From a virus, in IMG/VR virus record IMGVR_UViG_3300036790_000826, positions 1 to 52,985 of that record: a stretch of DNA of 52,985 bases. One strand, 5' to 3'. Positions within the stretch are counted from its first letter, which is position 1. Each line of letters opens with the position of its first letter. Shown here piece by piece: positions 7,404-15,773 of this stretch. Below the pieces are notes generated by a model. That model had not been told where the DNA came from and searched no databases. It saw only the letters and a program-made list of their open reading frames with translations. A program made the translations under genes and the position numbers.

Positions 7404-9751
7404 GTCTGGTTCTGTTTCGCGGCTTTGGGAACCTTGATTTCGAATCCTGCTCCGCCCAAGTCCCCGCGATCTTTTGCGAAGATACTACCTCGCGCATGAT
7501 CCTCAACGAATGATTTCACAATGAAGAGACCCATTCCGGTACCGAATAGCTCACCACGTCTATTGCGCTTTGTACTAAAAGCGGGTAGAAAGATCATATC
7601 TTCGGTCCCTGCCTCTAGACCGATTCCACTGTCGTCAAAATTGAGACGCCACTCGTTACCCTCATCGACAATTCCCGCACGTATGCGGCGCTTTTCGGGA
7701 ACAATATCCTCCAATGCCCATGCGGCATTTGTAATCAGATTCACCACGATGCTTTCCCAATCCATTTCGTATCCAAAGATTTCGCATGCATTCTGCGGCA
7801 TCCCTGTCAGATCAACCTTTGTGTGACGCTGAATTCGCAACACCTCGTCAAATGCTTCGAATACGTCGCTGACCGTTTTCTTAAGGTCGAACTCCCGTTG
7901 CTGTCTCTTGGTTCTATTCAGATTTCCCAGTGTGAAGCTCGCGAATTTACGAACCTTCTGAGCCTCATCTGACGTATCCTGCAGCGTCTGGGTGATTTCG
8001 GCTTCAACCTGAGGGAGAACCATGAAAGATCCCTTCTTAAAGCTCTCCAAGAGCCATTTAGCATTCTTAACAACCGTTCCCGTCCAGTCCAAAGTCTCGT
8101 GTCCGAACGATGCTGCTAATATTCCTAATGACGCGAGATTCGCCATTGTGTTCTTCTGGTCTTCCGCGTCGCGATATAGCTTGGTCGATTCGGCTAAATC
8201 TAGGCGGGCCGTCTCCAACTGCTTTTGAATGTCCTCAATGACCTCCTTAAATTGCCAGTAGGACTCAGGCAGAATTGTCTCGATGGGCGGCGGCTCAGTG
8301 AATTTGGGCAGTTGGTTGGCAATGTCGCTTAGCTTCTTAAGCGCTGAATCAGCACCATCTAAGGTACTGCGAACCTTATCTTCAGCGTTTTCGAGAGGGG
8401 CCTGTTGCTGCTTAAGCGATATCTCGTAAGTCTGATGATGAACTTCGAAAAATTGAATAACTCGCCGCGCAAAGACGGCCAGGTGATCGAACGCTTTGCC
8501 CTGGAGTAGCCCTTCGCGGTTCGTTTGATCGTTCAACCCTGAATTCCGCGCATGGGTGATGAAGACGGCGCCCGCTACCTGATTGTATCCGACCCTCCAG
8601 TTGCCGGGCTTTGCGTCTTGAGCGACACCTTCCGGATTGACCATTCGCCGATAAGCTAACTTCAGCCAATCGCCACTTCCGTCCGGCTCACCGTAAGGCT
8701 TTACCCTAAAGCCATCGCGATAAATTCGGACACCTTGATTGTACTTCAGGAAATTCGCGATTTCCGCAGCCCGAAGCGTCTTCGACGCCAGCTCCACATC
8801 GCGTCGAACAAAGAAATAGAATTCCATTTTCAGCGGGCCACAATGGGGCCTGACGCCCTGTTTCTTAACGAAATCACTCCACTGAGTAGGCTTGAGTGAG
8901 TACCCGGTGCCATGTCGTGGGGACGTCATACTGATTTCCACCTGATCCAAATCGTCCAACGTCGCTACCACATTCCACGTAGCCCCCTCCAAGAGGGGCT
9001 CCGGAATCGGTACTGGTCCGTCCAAGCGCACGAAAGCGCCCCCGGTTTCCATTCGTATCGAGAAATCATTTGGTGCTTGGAATGGCGAAATAAGCAAAGC
9101 CAGCTCATTTCGTAATGCACCAATCGATTCCTCGTCCCATAGATCTTTGAGGCCACGCAAGACAAGGCGTGTGCCCTTCGGATAGTCGATCCAATCTCCA
9201 GAAATCGGATCAAGCTTTAGATTTGGTATGCTAAATAAGTCGTGCTCGACCTTTTCCAGACGGGCATCGCCCGCAACGTAGCGTCCCCAGTCTATAACTA
9301 GACGAACCCCTTCCCTGGCGTTCTCCTGAATTGAATCAATCTCAGAGACCGAACAGAGCCGGTCCAATCCTAAGCGGCCTAGTCCCTTTTCTCCGGTAAC
9401 AACCCGTTCCTTCCTAGTCTTTCTGCGTTCGGCTTTGTTAGCGGTACCGATGACCATCCAGAATTCCTTTAAGCTCTCGATTGTCATACCGTCGCCAGTG
9501 TCCTCGATGACAATTATAGCTTCTGGCTTCCCTAGATTTGCGAAACGTATGCGGACCTCGGTTGCATCGGCGTCGTAGGCATTTTTCACCAATTCCACGA
9601 TTGCAGTAATTGAACTTGAAATGCTCTCACGTCCCAACTGAAGGGCAACGCGAGCACTAACTGAAAACGAAGCCGTACCTAGTTTTGTCGGACTCTGCCG
9701 CACCAATTCCGACGCTGGATCACTCGTTCCCGGATCATTCATTTCTGCCAA
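7400..9751 (-). CDS. Dual GHKL ATPase: MutL/Hsp90-like N-terminus with C-terminal histidine kinase
   Basis: A 783-residue protein with two separate GHKL ATP-binding modules. N-terminal: the N-box ELVKNAYDADAT (53-64), G1 IEDTGDGM (82-89) and G2 TGEKGLGRLGL (119-129), as in MutL, MORC and Hsp90. C-terminal: an H-box-like ASFGHETLDW with His551, an N-box NLITNAAWAL (671-680), G1 DDSGIGL (706-712), an F-box-like FSTKR (about 725) and G2 GTGMGL (737-742), as in sensor kinases. A coiled-coil-like stretch lies between (about 450-540). There is no membrane segment, so it acts in the cytoplasm. It overlaps the methylase upstream by 13 bp and the receiver downstream by 4 bp. It probably senses DNA or foreign replication by an ATP-driven clamp and phosphorylates the receiver; the sensing part is inference. 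Confidence 0.85.
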   Translation of the reverse strand: MAEMNDPGTSDPASELVRQSPTKLGTASFSVSARVALQLGRESISSSITAIVELVKNAYDADATEVRIRFANLGKPEAIIVIEDTGDGMTIESLKEFWMVIGTANKAERRKTRKERVVTGEKGLGRLGLDRLCSVSEIDSIQENAREGVRLVIDWGRYVAGDARLEKVEHDLFSIPNLKLDPISGDWIDYPKGTRLVLRGLKDLWDEESIGALRNELALLISPFQAPNDFSIRMETGGAFVRLDGPVPIPEPLLEGATWNVVATLDDLDQVEISMTSPRHGTGYSLKPTQWSDFVKKQGVRPHCGPLKMEFYFFVRRDVELASKTLRAAEIANFLKYNQGVRIYRDGFRVKPYGEPDGSGDWLKLAYRRMVNPEGVAQDAKPGNWRVGYNQVAGAVFITHARNSGLNDQTNREGLLQGKAFDHLAVFARRVIQFFEVHHQTYEISLKQQQAPLENAEDKVRSTLDGADSALKKLSDIANQLPKFTEPPPIETILPESYWQFKEVIEDIQKQLETARLDLAESTKLYRDAEDQKNTMANLASLGILAASFGHETLDWTGTVVKNAKWLLESFKKGSFMVLPQVEAEITQTLQDTSDEAQKVRKFASFTLGNLNRTKRQQREFDLKKTVSDVFEAFDEVLRIQRHTKVDLTGMPQNACEIFGYEMDWESIVVNLITNAAWALEDIVPEKRRIRAGIVDEGNEWRLNFDDSGIGLEAGTEDMIFLPAFSTKRNRRGELFGTGMGLFIVKSFVEDHARGSIFAKDRGDLGGAGFEIKVPKAAKQNQT

Positions 9752-11115
9752 ATTCGAATCGAGGCAATCGACTCAATGGTCAAATGGCGGCAACGAATGC
9801 GCCTGTTTAGGTGTCGATTGGTCTCTCTAGTCTTGAGAACGCGAAGCAGTTTTCTGCACGTCGCCAGTTTTCGATCTTTTGGCTGACAGACTATCAAGTG
9901 ATTCTCAACTGCGACTTCATCTGCACCCGTAATGATCGTAGCGGCAGCGCGGTAGGCGTGTTCGGGACGCGAAGTGCGACGGATGGCGACAAATGGAGTT
10001 TGGTGGATGCCGCCTGAAAATCTGACGCTTTCTGGAAACGACTTCATTTCCTTCCACGGCGGAACGCATCGCGGGTGAATGTAAGGATAGCGCGGGCCGT
10101 TTTCCTCATTTCTGAAAGGCACGACTCGGCCAACATTGACGGCAAACAAGCTGCCAACTGTGGCTTTTGAATTTCGATACTCCGGCCACCTCTTTAAGTT
10201 GGGTTCCGATCTTTCCCTCTTACGGAGATGCACAAGGAATACGTCTATGTCCGCGCTTTCGTCGAAAATGCCGAAGGGCTTTACCAACATTATTTGAGCT
10301 CTCTCGCCCACATGTTTTCTCCACTTTCTGTAATTGGAGCCCGAACGTAAAACCTCCGGAAGAATTGCTAGAATTTCTCCACCAGGGGTCATTCGGTCCA
10401 ATGAGTTGTCGAGGAATATTGCAGCCATTGAGACTTTGCCACGGCCCCACGGACATTTCTTCGGCGCCCTCCCCAATCCGAACGGTGGATTAAGCAAAAT
10501 GTGTGTTGGGTCCGTTGCACCGACTTTGGGTGCGAGGCCGTCCGCCTTAAGAATGTTCGGAAAGTAATCCCGCCAATTTTTGGGAATAGGACCAAAATCC
10601 CGTTTCCTTTGTCGTGCCAACAAGACGAGACGGTTCTTCACCGCATCAATAAATTCAGAGTAAACATCGCAGCCGCTGAGCAGCCCGCCCCACAGCTTCA
10701 GGGTTCCTTCGACGGTGCCGCCAAGTGGGAGCTTTTGCGCTGCCGCTAACAAAAGGTCCCCAGCCCCACATGCCGGGTCGTGGATCATTAACCCCTTACC
10801 ACGAGGTCGACTCAGGTGTCCCAAGAGTTCTGCGGCCAAATGAGAGCCAGTAAAAAAAGTCCCCATTTTTCGCCGCTTAGAAAGCCCGACAACTTTGCGG
10901 AGCTCTTCCGCCGCCTGACCATTTAACGAAGCATCCACTGCTGTATGCCAGGCTCGGTCGTTTCGTGGCTCAATCGCTAGCTTTTCAAGCGTGTCGACGT
11001 ACCGGCGGTAGCAAGCTACCGGAGAATTACCTTGGCGCGTCTTGGGTAGCATGGGCTTCTGAAAGCTAACACTAACTTCCGATGCAGGAAGGCGAAATTT
11101 TCGCCACAGGGTCAC
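9739..11115 (-). CDS. N6-adenine DNA methyltransferase (HsdM-like)
   Basis: A 458-residue protein. Motif I, the SAM site, is DPACGAGDLL (113-122); the catalytic motif IV is NPPF (209-212); the order I then IV fits gamma-class N6-adenine methylases of the type I/HsdM kind. The FFTGSHLAAELL segment before motif I (86-98) matches the usual HsdM lead-in. After residue 330 there is a region that could recognise DNA, but I see no separate specificity subunit. Its start overlaps the upstream small gene by 4 bp (ATGA). It likely marks host DNA as self for the HNH nuclease. Confidence 0.85.
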   Translation of the reverse strand: MTLWRKFRLPASEVSVSFQKPMLPKTRQGNSPVACYRRYVDTLEKLAIEPRNDRAWHTAVDASLNGQAAEELRKVVGLSKRRKMGTFFTGSHLAAELLGHLSRPRGKGLMIHDPACGAGDLLLAAAQKLPLGGTVEGTLKLWGGLLSGCDVYSEFIDAVKNRLVLLARQRKRDFGPIPKNWRDYFPNILKADGLAPKVGATDPTHILLNPPFGLGRAPKKCPWGRGKVSMAAIFLDNSLDRMTPGGEILAILPEVLRSGSNYRKWRKHVGERAQIMLVKPFGIFDESADIDVFLVHLRKRERSEPNLKRWPEYRNSKATVGSLFAVNVGRVVPFRNEENGPRYPYIHPRCVPPWKEMKSFPESVRFSGGIHQTPFVAIRRTSRPEHAYRAAATIITGADEVAVENHLIVCQPKDRKLATCRKLLRVLKTRETNRHLNRRIRCRHLTIESIASIRIWQK

Positions 11116-11372
11116 ATCCGTGATTCATCAATTTGCCTGCGGATTAGCTGAACAAAGTAAAGTGTTTCATCTTCCGTTAGGGTGCCTGCCCCTTTCTCAA
11201 GATCTTCAATGAAGATGCCAATTCCAACCGATGACCGCAGTCCCTTCTCGGTCCAACCGATTTCTGAAACAGGTGCCTTGCGTTGCCGGGTGATCGTGGA
11301 CGCTCGGTCAACCCAGCCTGCGGCCATCAGCTTTCGGACCAGGCTATAACGGGCAGATGGATTTGTCGGCAT
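11112..11372 (-). CDS. Small winged-helix-like protein
   Basis: An 86-residue protein from the ATG at 11372, 5 bp after the stop of the DUF4145-like gene; an alternative start at 11429 would overlap that gene by 53 bp. The N-terminal half (ARYSLVRKLMAAGWVDRAST, then WTEKGLRS) has the helix-helix-wing pattern of small winged-helix proteins. A C-terminal helix TEDETLYFVQLIRRQ follows. It may regulate the operon, for example at the palindrome at 12200, or serve as a DNA-binding subunit of the methylase. Both roles are inference. Confidence 0.6.
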   Translation of the reverse strand: MPTNPSARYSLVRKLMAAGWVDRASTITRQRKAPVSEIGWTEKGLRSSVGIGIFIEDLEKGAGTLTEDETLYFVQLIRRQIDESRM

Positions 11373-11376
11373 CCGT

Positions 11377-12183
11377 CTAAAAAAGACTCTTACTCGGGCG
11401 ACTGCTGGACGGTCCTCGCTTGCGGGCAAATTTTTTGGCCAGCCCTTTGGCCAGTCCTGCCACTCTATCTCCGCGCTCCTCGATTATTTCGACAAGGGCG
11501 TGTTCGAAAACTTCGAATGCATCGAGCAGGTCATCCCGAGAAAGCTTCGAATTATGGCTTCCTGCATTCCCAAGCCATTTCAAAGCCATTAAATGGTCTC
11601 CAACGAGCGGAGAATTAAGTTTGAATTTGGCCAACCGGGCGTGGAGCGACAGTTCTACGAGCCTATTGTGTTGATTCCTTCCCCATCGCTTTACCTTTGA
11701 ATGATCCATTAGCGCTTCGAGGGCCATTCGAAGGCGTCCGGCAGATGCCGGACGATCTGATGCGTAGAGAGCAAATGCAGCTGCTAGGCTCTCCTTTACG
11801 CTTTCAGGGCAAGATTCAGGCACTTTGAAGAGGGGCGGCATTGGATGCCAAAAGAGCGGTTCGAAATAGTCGTCCCAATCCCAACCCTCCGGACTATTCA
11901 CCTGCTGGACGCCGCCCTTTCCTGCAATTGCGACTTTCTGCTTACACTTTTGGTTTACGCAGGTCGCCCAGGCGGTGAATCGGTAATCAGTCCATTCAGG
12001 ATCGAATTCATCATCTGCATGGCCTATTTTCGACTGAGCCGTTTCGTAGATGATTAGCGAATTCGGAACCAGTTTTAGCGTTCCCGTCGCGCAAATGGGA
12101 CATGGCCACGCAGCACACCCGTACTTGTAAAGATTCGTCGTCCAAAGCTCGCGCTTCATTTTGCCGTACTCGACGTCATCCAC
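11377..12183 (-). CDS. Zn-ribbon protein with DUF4145-like domain
   Basis: A 268-residue protein, first gene of the operon. Residues 28-85 hold a probable zinc ribbon (CPICATG, later CVNQKCK). Residues 130-240 look like the DUF4145 helical domain (an ALYASDRPASAGRLRMALEA stretch, then LKWLGNAGSH), which is known from the N-terminus of many HsdR restriction subunits and from stand-alone defence-associated proteins. The C-terminal tail is basic and Ser-rich. The context suggests an accessory subunit of the restriction complex. A later start at Met9 is possible. Confidence 0.75.
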   Translation of the reverse strand: MDDVEYGKMKRELWTTNLYKYGCAAWPCPICATGTLKLVPNSLIIYETAQSKIGHADDEFDPEWTDYRFTAWATCVNQKCKQKVAIAGKGGVQQVNSPEGWDWDDYFEPLFWHPMPPLFKVPESCPESVKESLAAAFALYASDRPASAGRLRMALEALMDHSKVKRWGRNQHNRLVELSLHARLAKFKLNSPLVGDHLMALKWLGNAGSHNSKLSRDDLLDAFEVFEHALVEIIEERGDRVAGLAKGLAKKFARKRGPSSSRPSKSLF

Positions 12184-12199
12184 AAATGGCCGCAGAATC

Positions 12200-12215
12200 T
12201 AGCGTTTAAACGCTA
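12200..12215. promoter_or_regulatory. 16-bp perfect palindrome upstream of the defence-like operon
   Basis: TAGCGTTTAAACGCTA reads identically on both strands and ends 17 bp upstream of the operon's first start codon (12183). The position suggests an operator, perhaps for the small winged-helix protein encoded as the second gene. A related half site, AGCGC, lies a few bases further upstream. Confidence 0.5.
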
Positions 12216-12274
12216 TGCTTAGCGCTTCGTGGGGATGGATGAAGGACCGGAAGCGACCCAATGGAGGTGAGGAA

Positions 12275-12367
12275 ATGCCTCTGATCTTCGATTGTGAGCC
12301 TCCTTTTGCGCTTCTTTGCTGCTTGTTGAGACTGTTGACAGTCTTGTTGCCACTATTGACCTCGTAG
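12275..12367 (+). CDS. 30-residue hydrophobic peptide (putative)
   Basis: An ORF of 30 codons starting at 12275, preceded 5 bases away by GGAGGTGA, a near-ideal ribosome-binding site. The product starts MPLIFDCEPPF and continues as an uncharged, Leu-rich stretch with two adjacent Cys and a single Arg, so it would form one short membrane helix. Size and composition are those of small membrane-active peptides such as type I toxins or leader peptides. It is divergent from the defence-like operon and ends 27 bp before the prophage. No homology is claimed. Confidence 0.4.
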   Translation: MPLIFDCEPPFALLCCLLRLLTVLLPLLTS

Positions 12368-12388
12368 TCTCCATCAAATCTATAAACT

Positions 12389-12394
12389 ATTGAT
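12389..12394. repeat. Left copy of the target-site duplication of the Mu-like prophage
   Basis: ATTGAT here is repeated at 51825-51830, at the other end of the prophage. With TG and CA as the phage termini, the duplicated host bases are TTGA (12390-12393 and 51826-51829). If one end is placed one base differently, the duplication is 5 bp, as for phage Mu. Confidence 0.65.
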
Positions 12395-12399
12395 GAGGT

Positions 12400-12419
12400 T
12401 TCCCATGGGGTTTAAGAAT
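12400..12419 (-). repeat. Left terminal transposase-binding-like site (L1)
   Basis: TTCCC-N6-TTTAAGAAT, six bases inside the left TG terminus. It mirrors the site at the right terminus (51800-51819) in inverted orientation and with the same 6-base spacer, as expected for recognition by the transposase at both ends. Confidence 0.65.
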
Positions 12420-12526
12420 CAGTGGAAATAGGGCTCATCAGCTCGAATGAGCACGAAGCCCAACGACTTATAAAATCACCGCCGCGCAGGACGTCCGATG
12501 AGAATGAATCGTCCAAAATCGGCCAG

Positions 12527-12546
12527 ATTCCCAAACGTTTAGGAAT
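12527..12546 (-). repeat. Internal left-end transposase-binding-like site (L2)
   Basis: ATTCCC-N5-TTTAGGAAT, a second copy of the end motif about 128 bp inside the first, in the same orientation. The 5-base spacer matches the internal copy at the right end (51779-51798) rather than the terminal copies. The rest of 12420-12585 shows no gene and probably carries the end of the early transcript. Confidence 0.6.
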
Positions 12547-12585
12547 GGCACTGACCTACGAGTGGATTGGAAAACAGGTGTCATT

Positions 12586-13164
12586 TTAGAAGAGCTGCGG
12601 CTGGTCTGCAGAACCCTTTTTCTCCGCCTGCAGGCGCTTTAAACGGGCCTGTTTCTCTCGAAGGGTCTCAGCCTTCGCCTGGGCCACTTCCCCCGTCCTC
12701 TGGGCCATCAGCTCGGGCAGCGTCGGTCCCAGGGCTTTGCCGATCAGGGCCATGGCCTGGCTAACATGGGATCCGGCCCTGAGCGCCTGGTCCCGGATCT
12801 CCTCGGAATTGACCCCCACGTAGCGGTCGACGACGGCCTGGAAATACGGCCAGAAGTCGCGGACCTTATCGGCGCGTTGCTGGGCGCCGAGCGTCGAGAT
12901 GGCCATAATGATATGCGTGGCCAGGGCCTCCCCGTCCAGAAACCAGCCGCGGCGCCAAAGCGCCAGGACCATGCGCTCAAGATAGATCCGGCATTGCTCT
13001 ACGCGGCGGTCCTTCGTGTCGCCTGCCCAGGCCCAATCGAGGCGCTCCGACAGCTGCTTCCGGACCCAGCGGTCGAACCTGATCAGCCGCTCCTCCGGCC
13101 TCTGGCTGCGATCCAGCCAGCTCTCTCGCTTCCAATCGTCCAGACGCCTGCCGAGGAGGTTCAT
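12586..13164 (-). CDS. Hypothetical protein, last gene of the early operon
   Basis: A 192-residue protein from the ATG at 13164, which overlaps the upstream stop (ATGA). Trp- and Arg-rich in the first 100 residues (starts MNLLGRRLDDWKRESW), with a long charged helix at the C-terminus (around AQAKAETLREKQARLKRL). No motif I recognise. As the gene nearest the left end, it is in the position where transposable phages often keep accessory functions. Confidence 0.65.
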   Translation of the reverse strand: MNLLGRRLDDWKRESWLDRSQRPEERLIRFDRWVRKQLSERLDWAWAGDTKDRRVEQCRIYLERMVLALWRRGWFLDGEALATHIIMAISTLGAQQRADKVRDFWPYFQAVVDRYVGVNSEEIRDQALRAGSHVSQAMALIGKALGPTLPELMAQRTGEVAQAKAETLREKQARLKRLQAEKKGSADQPQLF

Positions 13165-13535
13165 AGCGAAAGGGTCGGCTGGTCGGTCGGCTGGGGTGCC
13201 AGCCGGGTGTAACGGTGATACCGACGGCGGAGGGCCAGGCCCTGCTGCAGATACTTCTTTCCGGCGCTTTCCCACCGGCTGGCGCAGGCGTCGACCTCGG
13301 CAATCTCGCACGAACTGCTGAGTAGCTTGTAGCCTGGGGATCCGGGCGACCGCATGATGCGCCCGTCGCTGGCCTCGGCGATCGCAGCCAGGCGCCGAAT
13401 ATGGAGGCGGTTCTCCTGGGCGATGAACTCCCGCTTCACCCAGCCGCGGCCGACAAGGAAACGGCAAATCTTGTCGATCTCCTCTTCAGTGACCGGGGCC
13501 CCAGCCATTTCGAGAAACTCGACTTGCTCGTTCAT
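13161..13535 (-). CDS. Hypothetical early phage protein
   Basis: A 124-residue protein starting MNEQVEFLEMAGAPVTEEE. The first 60 residues (EEIDKICRFLVGRGWVKREF) look like a winged-helix segment, so a DNA-binding role is possible. The rest is basic. It overlaps its downstream neighbour by 4 bp. Confidence 0.6.
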   Translation of the reverse strand: MNEQVEFLEMAGAPVTEEEIDKICRFLVGRGWVKREFIAQENRLHIRRLAAIAEASDGRIMRSPGSPGYKLLSSSCEIAEVDACASRWESAGKKYLQQGLALRRRYHRYTRLAPQPTDQPTLSL

Positions 13536-13537
13536 GG

Positions 13538-13765
13538 TCAGATCGGCTCGGTGATGTAGACCCGGCGGTCGGAGCGAGTCGGGCGCGCCTGCGTTGTGGC
13601 CGTAAATAAGACAAACTCACCTTCCGGGTGGAGACGCTGCAGCCTGAGCAGCTCCGTCTCGGCTTCATCCTGGTAGCAATGGACGAACGACGGCCTCCGG
13701 AGCGCAGGGACCTTCTGACCGTTGAAGTGGTAGACGTTCTGGGAAATATCGACGATCAGGAACAT
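13538..13765 (-). CDS. Hypothetical small early phage protein
   Basis: A 75-residue protein starting MFLIVDISQNVYHFNGQKV, with several beta-strand-like stretches and no hydrophobic anchor. It lies 2 bp from the next gene and overlaps the stop of the previous one by one base, so it is part of the same polycistronic message. Function unknown. Confidence 0.55.
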   Translation of the reverse strand: MFLIVDISQNVYHFNGQKVPALRRPSFVHCYQDEAETELLRLQRLHPEGEFVLFTATTQARPTRSDRRVYITEPI

Positions 13766-14262
13766 CAGAACGGATTCGGGCTCGCCGCCCGGTCTTTGAA
13801 TTTGCCGAGCATCGTGGCGCGGCGGATTTGAGCCAGCCTGGCAAACAAGATCCCCCGGAGCTGGGTAAGCTGCGCCTCGTCGAGCTCCTGGTAGGTCATC
13901 ACCCGGAACACCCGCTTTGCGAGGCCGTTCAGGTAGGCATTCTCGTTGCCCGGCCGGTCGACGATTCCAGTGACGACCTCTCGGACGTTCGCGATCAGGG
14001 CTTGCTTGCGCATAGCCGGCTGCTCCTCGGCCCGGAGCTGGGCCTCCAGGTTGCCTCCATCGTGGACCGCCCGGAAGGTTGCGAGGATCTTGTCCAGGTC
14101 AGGGTTTGTGAAGTCCTTGCTCGACTTCGAATGTCCCAGGGCGCGCTCGTGCAGAGCGTGGCGCATGTCGTCGGTCTGGGACGCGCTCTTACCATGGGCG
14201 CGATACCAGTCGCGGGTCAGAGCCCACTCACGCCAGTAAAGGCCGGTCTGGGCGGCATTCAT
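13765..14262 (-). CDS. Hypothetical early phage protein
   Basis: A 165-residue, mostly helical protein (starts MNAAQTGLYWREWALTRDW). The position in the early operon of a transposable phage and the YW-reW pattern invite comparison with GemA/Mor-region proteins, but I cannot confirm a family. It overlaps the upstream Cys-rich gene by 4 bp. Confidence 0.6.
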   Translation of the reverse strand: MNAAQTGLYWREWALTRDWYRAHGKSASQTDDMRHALHERALGHSKSSKDFTNPDLDKILATFRAVHDGGNLEAQLRAEEQPAMRKQALIANVREVVTGIVDRPGNENAYLNGLAKRVFRVMTYQELDEAQLTQLRGILFARLAQIRRATMLGKFKDRAASPNPF

Positions 14263-14534
14263 GCAGCAGCCTTTTTCGCAAAGGGCCGGCGGGAGAAGTG
14301 CAGGCAGGCCGGGGCGTTGGGTTTGATATAGCTGCCCGGCCTATCCCAAACACGGGCCGCACGCTCGCACTTGTAGCCCTCCTCGCCGGGGTTGGTGATC
14401 TTGATGCAGCTCAGGCACTGGACGCAGCGCGACTTCTTCGGGCCTGTGCCGGGCCTAGCTGCGTAGCCGATCTTCCGGAGGCGAGGCTGCTGCGCCTCCG
14501 GAAGTGGCGAACCGAATAGATCCCTCGCAACCAT
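14259..14534 (-). CDS. Small Cys-rich protein, probable zinc binder
   Basis: A 91-residue protein with CVQCLSC in the middle, followed by KCERA and a C-terminal CLHF: together enough Cys/His for one zinc site. Basic overall. It could be a small nucleic-acid-binding protein; no family is recognised. Confidence 0.55.
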   Translation of the reverse strand: MVARDLFGSPLPEAQQPRLRKIGYAARPGTGPKKSRCVQCLSCIKITNPGEEGYKCERAARVWDRPGSYIKPNAPACLHFSRRPFAKKAAA

Positions 14535-14540
14535 GGAGGG

Positions 14541-15338
<798 letters not shown>

Positions 15339-15347
15339 TGGTCGATT

Positions 15348-15773
15348 TCAGCTCTGTTTCAGGACTTTAACGGTGACCTCGATCACGCCGGTCCTGGGGT
15401 CGGCGAGGATCAAGAAAGCATGCGCGGACAGGTCGAGTAGGCGTCCCCGGCTGACGAGGTCGAAGCGGGGGCCCCTGTCGGTGACGGTCACGACGACCTT
15501 GCGGTCGCCGCGTGTGACCAGGAGGCGGGTGCCAAGCGCGTATTCCCAGCTGGCGCAGGTGAGCGCATCCGGGTTGAAGGGGCGCCCGTTCGCCATCAGG
15601 CGGCCGCGGCATTCGTTGCCGTACCAGCTCGCCAGGCACCAGCGGCCGACGCGGTCGGCGATGGCGTCAGTGACCATGCAGACGGCCGTGACGGGCACGA
15701 GGAGGGCCGCCGCGGCCGCCACGGTGGCAATAAGGAAAAGAGCTAAGAGACCAGTCTGGAGCCAGGTCTTCAC
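15348..15773 (-). CDS. RlpA-like double-psi beta-barrel protein, membrane-anchored
   Basis: A 141-residue protein from a GTG at 15773 that overlaps the upstream stop (GTGA). An N-terminal hydrophobic anchor (LLALFLIATVAAAAALLVPV) is followed by an RlpA-like domain: ASWYGNECRGRLMANGRPF, ALGTRLLV, then VTVTDRGPR with the Asp that is catalytic in RlpA, and LDLSAHAF. RlpA proteins are lytic transglycosylases or peptidoglycan binders. No classical endolysin is seen in the late lysis region, so this early-operon enzyme may supply wall cleavage, for host lysis or for another purpose. The first segment has no lipobox Cys; it looks like a signal anchor. Confidence 0.75.
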   Translation of the reverse strand: MKTWLQTGLLALFLIATVAAAAALLVPVTAVCMVTDAIADRVGRWCLASWYGNECRGRLMANGRPFNPDALTCASWEYALGTRLLVTRGDRKVVVTVTDRGPRFDLVSRGRLLDLSAHAFLILADPRTGVIEVTVKVLKQS

